A DNA stretch of 64,000 bases from Acidovorax_G lacteus (GCF_039540375.1 NZ_BAABEX010000004.1:156213-220212), one strand, 5' to 3'; counted from the first letter of the stretch, positions 45,469 through 55,721 are shown. Notes: generated by a model not told the origin, from the sequence alone. A program made the numbers and translations.

Positions 45469-45899
45469 GCGCGCCGCCCACCGCGGGCGGCATAGGCGTG
45501 GTGGGCGTCCACCATGTGGCCGTGATCGCCTCGGATTACAACCGCTCTCGCCATTTCTACACCCAGGTGCTGGGCCTGGCTGTGCTGAACGAGCACTACC
45601 GCGAAGAACGCCAGTCGTGGAAGCTCGATCTCGCAGTGCCGGGTGGCACCCAGCTGGAGCTGTTCAGCTTTCCGCAGACACCGCCGCGGATCACGCTGCC
45701 CGAGGCCTGTGGCCTGAGGCACTGGGCGCTGCGCGTGGCCAGTCTGGACGGCACGCTGCGATGGCTGCAGGCACATGCAGTAGAGGCAGAGCCGGTGCGC
45801 GTCGATCCCTTCACGGGGGCCCGTTTCACGTTCATCCGGGATCCCGACGATCTGCCGATCGAATTGGTCGAGTCGGTTCCCGCCGACCCACTCCCCTGA
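45465..45899 (+). CDS. VOC family (glyoxalase-like) protein
   Basis: A 144-aa vicinal-oxygen-chelate protein with two beta-alpha-beta modules: VVGVHHVAVIASDYNRSRHFY at the start and GLRHWALRVASLDGTLRWL in the middle. Metal-type residues are visible (His in VHHVAV, Glu in QLELF, His in LRHWAL, Glu in IELVE), as in glyoxalase I. It overlaps glk (ATGA). A methylglyoxal-detoxifying role beside glycolytic uptake genes is plausible but not shown. Confidence 0.88.
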   Translation: MSAPPTAGGIGVVGVHHVAVIASDYNRSRHFYTQVLGLAVLNEHYREERQSWKLDLAVPGGTQLELFSFPQTPPRITLPEACGLRHWALRVASLDGTLRWLQAHAVEAEPVRVDPFTGARFTFIRDPDDLPIELVESVPADPLP

Positions 45900-45915
45900 G
45901 CTTCCATGTCGAACC

Positions 45916-45944
45916 TGCACCGCTCCCGACAGGGGAACGGTGCA
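45916..45944. terminator. hairpin between the convergent VOC gene and zwf
   Basis: The stem TGCACCG-C-TCCC / GGGA-A-CGGTGCA has a five-base loop and fills the 51-base gap. It has no T tract, so terminator function is only likely. Confidence 0.45.
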
Positions 45945-45950
45945 AGCGCC

Positions 45951-47405
45951 TCAGAGTTCCTCGCTCCAGCAATGACCGTCGCGTGCAATCATCGCGCTGG
46001 CCGCACCAGGTCCCCAACTGCCAGCGGCGTATGGCCGGGGGCCGGCAGGGTCGTTACGCCAGGCTTGCAAGATGGGCTCGACCCACCGCCATGCCTCTTC
46101 CTGCTCGTCGCTGCGCACGAACAGGTTCAGGCGGCCCGCGATCACGTCCAGCAGCAGACGTTCATAGGCCCCCACCCGCTCGGTGCCAAAGCGCTGGTCG
46201 AAGTCGAGGTTCAGGTGTACGGGCGACAGCGCAGGCTCCGTCTGGTGCTGCGCAGCCCCTTGTGCCAGCAGGTGCAGCTCCAGGCCGTCCTTGGGCTGCA
46301 GGTGGATGACCAGCCGGTTGGCAGTGCTGCCATGGGTCTTGAAGATGGGGTGCGGTACAGGCCGGAAGTGGATTGCGATGTGCGCATCGCGCCCTGCCAG
46401 CCGCTTGCCCGTGCGGATGTAGAACGGCACGCCGGCCCAGCGCCAGTTGCAGATCTCTGTGCGCAGGGCCACGAAGGTTTCGGTCTGGCTGTCGGTGGCT
46501 ACGCCTTTTTCCTGCAGGTAGCCGGGCACGCTGTGGCCATGTACCGACCCGGCAGCGTAGCGGCCGCGTACCACCTGCTGGGCAATGGTCTCTGGCGTCC
46601 AAGGGCGCAGCGACTGCAGTACCTTGAGCTTTTCGTCGCGGATGGCATCGGCCGTGGCGTTGATGGGCGGCTCCATGCCGATGGCGCACAGCAGTTGCAG
46701 TGCATGGTTCTGCACCATGTCGCGCAGCGCGCCCGTCTGGTCGTAGAACGCGCCGCGGCTTTCCACCCCCAGTTCTTCGGCGATGGTGATCTGGATGTTG
46801 GCAATGGTCTCGCGCCGCCACAGAGGCTCAAACAGGGCGTTGCCAAAGCGCAGTGCAAACAGGTTCTGCACCGACGGCTTGCCCAGATAGTGGTCGATGC
46901 GGAACACCTGCTCTTCGCGCAGTACGCGGGAGAGGGTCGCATTGATGGCGCGATTGGAGGCGAGGTCGTGGCCCAGGGGCTTTTCGAGCACCACCCGGGT
47001 GCTCGGGCCGTTCAGGCCCACGGCAGCGATCTGCTCGCACACGGTGGTAAACAGGCTGGGGGCCGTGGCCACGTACATGACCACCGACTCCGCCCCGCGC
47101 TCGCGCAGCACTGTGGCCAGACGCTCGTAGTCGGCGGCTTGCGACAGGTCCATGCGCAGGTAGTGCAGCAGGGCCGCAAAGCGCTCGAACTCTTCCGGGC
47201 TGGGGCGTTTGGCCAGTTCGACCGCGTCAAAGCGGCTCTGGATAAGCGCGCGGTACTGGGCGTCGCTGAGATTGTCCCGCGCGACGCACAGAATGCGACC
47301 GCCATCGGGCAGGGTGCCGTGCCGGAAGGCCTGGAACAGCGCCGGCATGAGTTTGCGCCAGGCCAGGTCGCCAGTGCCGCCAAACAGGACGAGATCGAAG
47401 CTCAT
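45951..47405 (-). CDS. zwf: glucose-6-phosphate 1-dehydrogenase
   Basis: This enzyme oxidises glucose 6-phosphate to 6-phosphogluconolactone with NAD(P)+, 484 aa. The N-terminal nucleotide-binding motif is FGGTGDLAWRKLMPALF, and the substrate and catalytic motif is RIDHYLGK near residues 170-177. Length is normal. It is divergent from pgi. A promoter-like pair TTGCCA (47492-47487) and TAAAGT (47468-47463) precedes it, and a HexR-type palindrome begins at the -10 box. It feeds the Entner-Doudoroff genes edd and eda to the right. Confidence 0.97.
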   Translation of the reverse strand: MSFDLVLFGGTGDLAWRKLMPALFQAFRHGTLPDGGRILCVARDNLSDAQYRALIQSRFDAVELAKRPSPEEFERFAALLHYLRMDLSQAADYERLATVLRERGAESVVMYVATAPSLFTTVCEQIAAVGLNGPSTRVVLEKPLGHDLASNRAINATLSRVLREEQVFRIDHYLGKPSVQNLFALRFGNALFEPLWRRETIANIQITIAEELGVESRGAFYDQTGALRDMVQNHALQLLCAIGMEPPINATADAIRDEKLKVLQSLRPWTPETIAQQVVRGRYAAGSVHGHSVPGYLQEKGVATDSQTETFVALRTEICNWRWAGVPFYIRTGKRLAGRDAHIAIHFRPVPHPIFKTHGSTANRLVIHLQPKDGLELHLLAQGAAQHQTEPALSPVHLNLDFDQRFGTERVGAYERLLLDVIAGRLNLFVRSDEQEEAWRWVEPILQAWRNDPAGPRPYAAGSWGPGAASAMIARDGHCWSEEL

Positions 47406-47450
47406 GGGGTCTCCACCAGATATTCGCGGTCAAGTGCCGCGAGGCGTAAT

Positions 47451-47465
47451 TGTAATCAGGTTACT
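47451..47465. promoter_or_regulatory. HexR-type palindrome at the zwf promoter
   Basis: TGTAATCAGGTTACT matches TGTAAY-NNN-RTTACA in all but the last base. It lies 46 bases before the zwf ATG and overlaps the end of the likely -10 box (TAAAGT), a position suited to repression. Confidence 0.72.
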
Positions 47466-47492
47466 TTATTGCGGCACATTTGTTGATGGCAA
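47463..47492 (-). promoter_or_regulatory. probable zwf promoter
   Basis: The -35 box TTGCCA and -10 box TAAAGT are separated by 18 bases on the minus strand. Confidence 0.4.
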
Positions 47493-47536
47493 AAGAGATT
47501 TTCTGCGCTCTGCGATGTGTTATTTCTCTATCGATA

Positions 47537-47551
47537 GGTAACTTGGTTACC
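47537..47551. promoter_or_regulatory. HexR-type palindrome before pgi
   Basis: GGTAAC-TTG-GTTACC is a perfect six-base dyad about a three-base centre, 35 bases before the pgi ATG. It fits the same consensus with G in place of T at the outer ends. Confidence 0.7.
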
Positions 47552-47586
47552 ATTTGGGATTCCGTACCATCTCTACCGTGACCACC

Positions 47587-49146
47587 ATGCCCACCCGTTG
47601 CGACCAGACTGTCGCCTGGCCCCTGCTCCATGCCCACCGCAGCCGGCTGGGTGATGCGTTCGATTTGCGTACCGCCTTTGCGTCGGACCCGCACCGTTTC
47701 GATGCGCTCAGCCAACAGGCACCGCTGTGCTTTGCCGACCTTTCCAAAAATCTCTGGACGGCCGAGACCGAGACCTTGTTGCAGCGCCTGGCCGAGGAGT
47801 GTGGGGTGCCGCAGCAGCGCGATGCCATGTTGCGCGGCGCGGCCATCAACCAGACCGAGCAGCGCGCCGTGCTGCACACGCTGCTGCGCAGGCCGCGGGG
47901 GCTGGCCCTGCCCGGCGACCTGCCCGGGGTGGCAGCAGACCTCGAGCGCGTGCACGACACACTGGACGCCATGCTGGCCTATGCCGAGCGGGTGCGCGCT
48001 GACGCGGCCATCACCGATGTCGTGCACATCGGCATCGGCGGGTCCGACCTGGGGCCGCAAATGGCGGTGCTTGCGCTGGAGGCCCAGCGCGCTCCCGGTC
48101 GGCGACTGCATTTCGTCTCCAACGTGGACGGGCACGAACTGGCTGCGGTGCTGGCCGGTTTGCAGGCGCAGCACACGCTGTTCCTGATTGCCTCCAAGAC
48201 GTTCACCACGGTCGAGACCATGACCAATGCGCGTTCTGCGCTGGCATGGTTTCAGGCCCAGGGCGGGCAGGATGTGGCGCGTCACTTTGCCGCCCTCACC
48301 ACCAACATCGAGGGCGCAGCGGCGCTGGGCATCACCACCACCTTTGGCTTTTGGGACTGGGTCGGGGGGCGGTACTCGCTCTGGTCCGCCATTGGGCTGC
48401 CGCTGGCGATTGCCATCGGCGCAGCCGCCTTCCGCGAGATGCTGGCCGGTGCGTTTGCCATGGACGAGCACTTCCGGCTGGCGCCGCTGGCGCGCAATCT
48501 GCCGGTTCGCCTGGGTCTGCTGGATGTGTGGTATCGCAACTTCATGGGCTTTGGCAGCCGCTGCATTGCGCCGTACCACGCCGGGCTGCGCCGCCTGCCA
48601 GCCTATTTGCAGCAGCTGGAGATGGAGAGCAACGGCAAGCGCGTGGACATGGCCGGGCAGCCGGTTCCGTACAGCACCGCGCCGGTGCTGTGGGGCGAGC
48701 CCGGCACCAATGGGCAGCATGCGTTCTTCCAGATGCTGCACCAGGGCACTGACATCGTGCCGCTCGAAATCATGGCGGTGCGCCGGGCCACGCACGCTTT
48801 GCCCGGGCACCACGCCCAACTGCTGGCCAACGCTTTGGCGCAGGCGCAGGCGCTGATGCTGGGCCGTACGCAGGCCGATGGCCACCGGCATTTCCCTGGC
48901 AACCGGCCAAGCACCTTCCTGTTGCTCGATGCGCTCACGCCGGGCGCATTGGGGGCCTTGGTAGCGCTCTATGAGCACCGGGTGTTTGTATCCGGTGCGG
49001 TCTGGGGCATCAATAGCTTCGACCAGTGGGGGGTCGAGCTTGGCAAGGTGCTGGCGCGCGACCTGGAGCCGCGGCTGGCCAGTGGCGATGTGGCGGGGCT
49101 GGACCCCTCCACCGCGGGCCTGCTGCAGCGCATGCGCGCGGCCTGA
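47587..49146 (+). CDS. pgi: glucose-6-phosphate isomerase
   Basis: This enzyme interconverts glucose 6-phosphate and fructose 6-phosphate, 519 aa from the ATG at 47587 (a TTG 33 bases upstream is less likely). The SIS-domain sequences GIGGSDLGPQMAV and the Pgi signatures FGFWDWVGGRYSLWSAIGLP and INSFDQWGVELGK are present. In a species with Entner-Doudoroff enzymes it can send fructose 6-phosphate back into the cycle. It is divergent from zwf with one HexR-type site for each gene. Confidence 0.97.
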   Translation: MPTRCDQTVAWPLLHAHRSRLGDAFDLRTAFASDPHRFDALSQQAPLCFADLSKNLWTAETETLLQRLAEECGVPQQRDAMLRGAAINQTEQRAVLHTLLRRPRGLALPGDLPGVAADLERVHDTLDAMLAYAERVRADAAITDVVHIGIGGSDLGPQMAVLALEAQRAPGRRLHFVSNVDGHELAAVLAGLQAQHTLFLIASKTFTTVETMTNARSALAWFQAQGGQDVARHFAALTTNIEGAAALGITTTFGFWDWVGGRYSLWSAIGLPLAIAIGAAAFREMLAGAFAMDEHFRLAPLARNLPVRLGLLDVWYRNFMGFGSRCIAPYHAGLRRLPAYLQQLEMESNGKRVDMAGQPVPYSTAPVLWGEPGTNGQHAFFQMLHQGTDIVPLEIMAVRRATHALPGHHAQLLANALAQAQALMLGRTQADGHRHFPGNRPSTFLLLDALTPGALGALVALYEHRVFVSGAVWGINSFDQWGVELGKVLARDLEPRLASGDVAGLDPSTAGLLQRMRAA

Positions 49147-49193
49147 AGCGGGGTGCCCGAGGGGTCGCAAGTTTTTTGGGGGAGGGCACGCCC

Positions 49194-50096
49194 TCAGGCG
49201 GCCTCGCGGAAGCGCTGCACGGGCAGGCCGGGCACATCCACCCGCATCTGCAGCAGCGAGCCCGGGGCCACCTGGGTGCCGGGCAGTGGCGCTTGGGCAT
49301 TGCCCATGGCCGAGGTGACATACAGCGTGCGCAGATCCGGGCCGCCGAAGCACACCATGGTGGGATAGAGCACGGGGGTGTCGATCTGCTGGGCGACGCT
49401 GCCGTCTGGGCGCAGGCGCAGGATGCAGGCGCCCTCGTACATGGCCACCCAATAATGGCCTTCCGCATCCACTGCGGCGCCATCGGGGCGGCCGCCATAG
49501 GGCTGGCCTTCGGTGCGAGGCTCGAACTGCTTCCAGGGCGTGCGCTCGCCCAGGGTGCCGGTGGCTGCGTTCCACTCGAAGCGGTCGATGCGGTGCGCAG
49601 GCGTGTTGGCCCAGTACATCCAGCGGTCGTCCGGGCTGAAGGCCAATCCGTTGGCTGTGAGGTTGCCACCCGCCATGCGCTGCACGGCATAGCCCGTGGG
49701 GGTGGCGCGCAGGCACCACAGCGAGGCGAGCGGGGCGGTCTTGGGCGCGTAGACCGAGCCGGCCCAGAAGCGCCCGTGGCTGTCGCAGCGGCCGTCGTTC
49801 AGGCGCAGGTCGCGGGTGTCGTGGTCCAGCAGGGCCAGGCGCGTGAGTTGCCCGTGGTGGGGGTTGAGTCGGTAAAAGCCGTCGCGTAACCCAATTACCA
49901 AATTTCCCTGGTCGGTTGGGGCGCAACAACCGGGTTCGGCGGGCAGGTCCCAATGGCGCAGCGGTCCGCCGTCCGGACGCCACGCCCACACCTTCTGTCC
50001 TTGAATGTCGCACCAATACAGCGTCTGCTCATCAGGATGCCAGAACGGCGATTCGCCGAGCCGGCTGGGGGGAACGGGCAGAACGTGCAGGGACAT
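49194..50096 (-). CDS. SMP-30/gluconolactonase family lactonase
   Basis: A 300-aa six-bladed propeller lactonase, start ATG 50096. Family blocks are RLGESPFWHPDEQTLYWCDI, LNDGRCDSHGRFWAGSV, NGLAFSPDDRWMYWANT and GRPDGAAVDAEGHYWVAMYEGA, the last carrying the metal-binding Asp. It lies between pgi and edd and is divergent from edd. No classical 6-phosphogluconolactonase (pgl) gene is in the window. It may therefore hydrolyse 6-phosphogluconolactone or gluconolactone; the substrate is inferred. Confidence 0.92.
   Translation of the reverse strand: MSLHVLPVPPSRLGESPFWHPDEQTLYWCDIQGQKVWAWRPDGGPLRHWDLPAEPGCCAPTDQGNLVIGLRDGFYRLNPHHGQLTRLALLDHDTRDLRLNDGRCDSHGRFWAGSVYAPKTAPLASLWCLRATPTGYAVQRMAGGNLTANGLAFSPDDRWMYWANTPAHRIDRFEWNAATGTLGERTPWKQFEPRTEGQPYGGRPDGAAVDAEGHYWVAMYEGACILRLRPDGSVAQQIDTPVLYPTMVCFGGPDLRTLYVTSAMGNAQAPLPGTQVAPGSLLQMRVDVPGLPVQRFREAA
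49885..49899. promoter_or_regulatory. HexR-like palindrome inside the lactonase gene
   Basis: CGTAAC-CCA-ATTACC fits the HexR-type pattern with changes at the outer positions. It lies about 200 bases inside the lactonase coding sequence, 230 bases from the intergenic site. It could be an auxiliary operator or chance. Confidence 0.35.
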
Positions 50097-50099
50097 GGC

Positions 50100-50128
50100 T
50101 TGCTCCAGGGGTGTTATCAAGTTACATT
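50100..50128 (+). promoter_or_regulatory. probable edd promoter
   Basis: TTGCTC and TACATT with a 17-base spacer. Transcription would start near 50135, about 24 bases before the edd ATG. The HexR-type site covers the spacer and most of the -10 box. Confidence 0.45.
50112..50126. promoter_or_regulatory. HexR-type palindrome between the lactonase gene and edd
   Basis: TGTTATCAAGTTACA matches TGTAAY-NNN-RTTACA with one mismatch. It lies 16 bases from the lactonase ATG and 33 bases from the edd ATG, so one site can serve both divergent genes. Confidence 0.72.
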
Positions 50129-50158
50129 CTAGGCCCTGTTCTTGAACGGAGCCGGCCC

Positions 50159-51939
<1,781 letters not shown>

Positions 51940-51949
<10 letters not shown>

Positions 51950-52581
51950 CCCCGCTTTCCACACTCGACTTGCCCACCTACGGCCCGGTGGTGCCGGTGA
52001 TCGTGATCGACCGCCTGGAGGACGCCGTGCCGCTGGCACAGGCGCTGGTCGAGGGCGGTGTGCGCGTGCTCGAAGTGACCTTGCGCACACCGGCGGCCCT
52101 GCCTGCCATTGAGGCCATGGCCCGCGCCGTGCCCGAGGCCATTGTGGGCGCAGGCACCGTGCTGGGCGCGGCCGACGCCCAACGCGCGCGCGACGCTGGT
52201 GCTGTGTTTGCCGTGAGCCCTGGCTATACCAGCGCCCTGGGCCAAGCCTGCCGCGGCCTGGGCCTGCCGCTGCTGCCGGGCGTGGCCACCTCGGGCGAGA
52301 TCATGGCTGCGCTGGACGATGGCTACAGCTTTCTCAAGCTCTTCCCGGCCGAGGCCGTGGGCGGCATTCCACTGCTCAAGGCCTGGGCCAGTCCGTTCGG
52401 GCAGGTGTCGTTCTGCCCCACGGGCGGCATCACCGTGGCCACGGCGCCCGACTATCTGGCGCTGCCCAACGTGCGTTGTGTGGGCGGCTCCTGGCTTACG
52501 CCAGCACCAGCGCTTGCGCAGCGGGACTGGGCCCGCATCACCGAGCTGGCCCGTGCAGCGCAGGCGCTGCGCAGCGCCTGA
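51940..52581 (+). CDS. eda: KDPG aldolase
   Basis: This aldolase cleaves 2-keto-3-deoxy-6-phosphogluconate to pyruvate and glyceraldehyde 3-phosphate, 213 aa. Catalytic residues are visible: Glu in RVLEVTLRTPAAL near residue 45 and the Schiff-base Lys in SFLKLFPAEAVGG near residue 132, with the phosphate-binding CPTGGI. It overlaps the end of edd. Its substrate is the known inducer of HexR, which closes the regulatory loop in this island. Confidence 0.97.
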
Positions 52582-52638
52582 GCGCTCGCGGCGCAGCACG
52601 CGGCGCCGTGCGGCAGCGGGCTTGCGCGCGCGGCAGGC

Positions 52639-54027
52639 CTAAACGTGCGGCAGGGGCGCGTTCCAGCGCACCTGCACGCGCAGGCCACCCAGCGTGGGGC
52701 TGGTGTCGGCCTGCACGCCCAGCCCGTGCAGCCGCGCAATGCGCTGCACGATGGACCATCCCAGTCCGCTGCCGCTCTGGCCTGTGCCGAGCACTCTGAA
52801 GAAGCGCTCGCCCAGCCGGTCCAGCGCCTCGGGCGGCACGCCGGGGCCGCTGTCTTCCACGCACAGCTGCCCGCCTCCAGGTGCGAGGGGTTCGATGCGC
52901 ACACGCACCGTCGATCCGTCCGGGCTGTAGCGCAGCGCGTTGTCCAGCAGATTGCGCATCAGCACTTGCGCCAGGGCCTCACCCACCGGCGCAGCCGGCA
53001 CGCCGGCGGCCACATCCAGCACCACCGTCTGGTTTCGCTGCCGCGCTTGGGGGGCCAGCCATGCAGCGACGGTGCTGCCCACGGCGGCCATGTCGCATTC
53101 CGCACCGTCGGCGTTTGCGTCGGTTTCGAGCCGCGCCAGCTGCAGCAGTTGTTCCACCAGCCGCGTGGCGCGGTCGCAGCCTGCCAGTGTGGCCCGCAAG
53201 GCCGCCGTGCGGTCGGCGGCATCGCTGGCGCCCAGCGCCACCTGTGCCTGCATGCGGATGCCTGCAATCGGCGTGCGCAGCTCGTGGGCTGCGTCGGCCG
53301 TGAAGCGGCGCTCGGCCTCGACCATGTGTGCCACGCGGTCCAGCAGCTGATTGAGTGCTTGCACCAGCGGCAGCACTTCGGGCGGTACGCCGGATTCGGG
53401 CAAGGGCGCAAGCGACTGCGGCGCACGCTCGGCCACGCTGGTGCCCAGGGCCTGCAAGGGCCGCACCGCACCACGCACCGCCCACCACACGCCCAGCGCC
53501 GCCAGTGGCAGCATCAGCGCCAGCGGGGTGAGCACACTGCGCACGCTGGCCAGCACCACATCGCGGCGGAACCATTCCAGCTCGCCCACAAGCATCTGCA
53601 CGTGGCCGTCGTCCGTGTGCGTGGCAAACACGCGCCAGTCCTGGCCCTGCACCTGGCGGTCCAGAAAGCCGCTCGCATCCGGCGGGGCCAGCGGCACGGT
53701 GGGTGCGCTGGCGGAGCGGGCCACGAGCTGCCCTGCGTGCCACACCTGGAACACCACGCGCGGCTGGTACTTGTGCAGGTCGGCGGCCGTCTGCTGGCCG
53801 CGTTCGTCCAACTCGTCCAAGGGTTGCAGCAGCAGCAAGGCCGCGGCCTGGGCCAGGTGGGCGTCCTGCAGCTCGCTCACTTCGTGCCGCGCGTCCACCC
53901 AGGTGAGCACCCCGGTGGCGGCCCAGGCGAGCACCCACAGCGACAGCACGGCCGTGAGCAGGCGGCGCTGCAGCGATGCGGTGCGCGGGGCGGCTGCAGG
54001 CCGATCCGGGGCGGGCGTGCTGCTCAT
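52639..54027 (-). CDS. two-component sensor histidine kinase, QseC-like
   Basis: A 462-aa membrane kinase overlapping its regulator by four bases (ATGA). It has an N-terminal membrane helix near residues 22-44, a periplasmic domain to about 160, and a second helix (PLALMLPLAALGVWWAVRG). A HAMP-like linker and the catalytic core follow, with H-box DAAHELRTPIAGI, N-box NLLDNALRYS, G1 EDSGPGVPP and G2 GSGLGWSIV. It is similar in layout to QseC/PmrB. The signal is unknown. Confidence 0.92.
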   Translation of the reverse strand: MSSTPAPDRPAAAPRTASLQRRLLTAVLSLWVLAWAATGVLTWVDARHEVSELQDAHLAQAAALLLLQPLDELDERGQQTAADLHKYQPRVVFQVWHAGQLVARSASAPTVPLAPPDASGFLDRQVQGQDWRVFATHTDDGHVQMLVGELEWFRRDVVLASVRSVLTPLALMLPLAALGVWWAVRGAVRPLQALGTSVAERAPQSLAPLPESGVPPEVLPLVQALNQLLDRVAHMVEAERRFTADAAHELRTPIAGIRMQAQVALGASDAADRTAALRATLAGCDRATRLVEQLLQLARLETDANADGAECDMAAVGSTVAAWLAPQARQRNQTVVLDVAAGVPAAPVGEALAQVLMRNLLDNALRYSPDGSTVRVRIEPLAPGGGQLCVEDSGPGVPPEALDRLGERFFRVLGTGQSGSGLGWSIVQRIARLHGLGVQADTSPTLGGLRVQVRWNAPLPHV

Positions 54028-54689
54028 GCGCCCTCGCGCGGCAGCCGGTAGCCCACGCCTCGCACGGTCTCGATCAGCCCGGGGGCCAGCTTGCGGCGCA
54101 GGTGGTACACATGCACTTCCACCGCGTTGCTTTGCACTTCACTGCCCCAGGGGTAGAGGTGCTGTTCGAGCTGCTCGCGGCTGAGCACGCGGCCCGCGTT
54201 GCGCAGCAGTGCGTGCAGCAAATCGAACTCGCGTTGCGACAGCTCTACAGGCTGGCCCTGCCACTGGGCGGTGCGGCCTGCGGGGTCGAGCGTGAGCGCG
54301 CCATGCTGCAGCAGCGGCTCGGCCTGCCCATGTGCACGCCGCACCAGCGCGCGCAGGCGGGCGGCCAGCTCTTCGAGGTCGATGGGCTTGACCAGGTAGT
54401 CGTCGGCTCCAGCGTCGAGCCCGGCGATGCGCGCACTCACGGCGTCGCGGGCAGTGAGCACCAGCACCGGGGTGCGGCAGCCTGCGCGGCGCACGGCGGC
54501 CAGGGCCTGCATGCCGTCCAGGCGGGGCAGGCCCAGGTCCAGGATGGCGGCGGCAAAGCCATCGGTGCGCAGCTCGCGCTCGGCGGCCACGCCGTCGCGC
54601 ACCCAGTCCACGGCAAAGCCGTGTTGGGCCAGGCCAGCCTTCAGGCCCGAGCCCAGCAGTTCGTCGTCTTCAGCCAGCAGAATGCGCAT
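54024..54689 (-). CDS. OmpR-family response regulator, QseB-like
   Basis: A 221-aa regulator. The receiver has acidic residues AEDDELL, phosphoacceptor Asp in AAILDLGLPRLDGM near residue 51 and Lys in YLVKPIDLEEL. The winged-helix domain ends with SNAVEVHVYHLRRKL and VRGVGYRLP, typical of QseB/PmrA. It is co-transcribed with the kinase and lies 30 bases after the cytochrome gene. Confidence 0.93.
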   Translation of the reverse strand: MRILLAEDDELLGSGLKAGLAQHGFAVDWVRDGVAAERELRTDGFAAAILDLGLPRLDGMQALAAVRRAGCRTPVLVLTARDAVSARIAGLDAGADDYLVKPIDLEELAARLRALVRRAHGQAEPLLQHGALTLDPAGRTAQWQGQPVELSQREFDLLHALLRNAGRVLSREQLEQHLYPWGSEVQSNAVEVHVYHLRRKLAPGLIETVRGVGYRLPREGA

Positions 54690-54719
54690 ACGCAGGGTGG
54701 GAGTGGGTTCGGTGTTGGC

Positions 54720-55442
54720 TCAATCGTCGTCATCGTCGTGGCGGCGTTCGTGGCCCACGGCAGCGGTGTCGGCCACAGCCGTCTGCACGCTGTCCCATTG
54801 TCCCCACAGAAAGGCGGTGAGCACCAGGGCGCACAGCACAGCCACGCCCAGGTGGTTGCGCGGCGTCACATCCGGCCCAGGGCCGGGCACGGTGCCGCTG
54901 AACATGGGCGACAGCGCCTGCCGCCCGCGCAGGGCCACCGCTGCGGCCAGCGCGGCCGCGTGCCCCAGTGCCAGCAAGGGCAGTGCACTGCCCAGGGCCT
55001 CGTGCACGTCTTCCAGCCATTTGCCCGCCCAGCCGCTGTGCAGCAGTGCCACGCCCGACAGCGTGGCAGGCGCTGCCAGCAGCAGCAGGCCCAGGCCTGT
55101 GAGCGCGATGGCACCGCCCACCCGTACCGTCCAGCCTGCCTCGGGGCGCAGCCCGGCCTTGAGCGCGGCACGCACCCGGGTGACCAGCCCGCCGATGCGC
55201 GTACTGCGCGGCCCGACCAGGCCCCACAGCAGGCGCAGCACCAGCACCCCGACCACACCGTAGCCCAGCAGGGCGTGCACGGCACGGGCGCTGTCCCATT
55301 CGCTGGTGGCATAGGCCCCCACCACGCCGATGGCCAGCAGCCAGTGCAGCAGGCGGCTGGGCGCATCGCGCAGACGGCGGCGGGGTGCGGCCGGGGGCTC
55401 GGCGGCGGGCGAAGGGGGGAGGGCGGCGGTGGTCGATGTCAT
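54720..55442 (-). CDS. cytochrome b561-type membrane protein
   Basis: A 240-aa di-haem cytochrome b of the Ni/Fe-hydrogenase b-type or b561 family. Candidate haem-ligand histidines lie in helices: SRLLHWLLAIG, ARAVHALLGYG, LEDVHEALGSA and LLALGHAAAL. The C-terminus is unusual: GHERRHDDDDD, an acidic tail that may bind metal. It is the first gene of a unit with the QseBC-like pair, so the regulator may respond to a redox or metal signal. Confidence 0.9.
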   Translation of the reverse strand: MTSTTAALPPSPAAEPPAAPRRRLRDAPSRLLHWLLAIGVVGAYATSEWDSARAVHALLGYGVVGVLVLRLLWGLVGPRSTRIGGLVTRVRAALKAGLRPEAGWTVRVGGAIALTGLGLLLLAAPATLSGVALLHSGWAGKWLEDVHEALGSALPLLALGHAAALAAAVALRGRQALSPMFSGTVPGPGPDVTPRNHLGVAVLCALVLTAFLWGQWDSVQTAVADTAAVGHERRHDDDDD

Positions 55443-55560
55443 GCCGCCATCGTGCGTGCGCTGGCTGAAGCGGGGCTGAAGGCTGCGCTGCGGGCGGTTC
55501 GGGGTTTCCGGTCCGGTATAGGCAAAAATGGCAGCTTGTGCTTGTCTGTGCTGAATAAGA

Positions 55561-55602
55561 TGCTATTAAATAAATAGCGCTTGCTGCTGCTTTTCGAGCG
55601 GC
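55561..55602 (+). repeat. degenerate dispersed double-hairpin repeat, copy 5
   Basis: TGCTATTAAATAAATAGC followed by GCTTGCTGCTGCTTTTCGAGC is a diverged form of the family. It lies in the 330-base gap between the cytochrome gene and groL. Apart from this and the groL terminator I see no feature in that gap. Confidence 0.5.
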
Positions 55603-55689
55603 TGGTCACCCCGAGCCGCGCAACGCTGCTGGGGCTGTGCTGCTTCGGCGGCGTTGGGCGGCAAGGGCCAGGACGACCGGCGCGCCCAT

Positions 55690-55721
55690 GAAAAAAGCCC
55701 GCAGGCCGAAGCCTGCGGGCT
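55690..55721 (-). terminator. rho-independent terminator of groS-groL
   Basis: On the minus strand AGCCCGCAGGC / GCCTGCGGGCT with a four-base loop is followed by TTTTTT, 50 bases after the groL stop. Confidence 0.92.
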
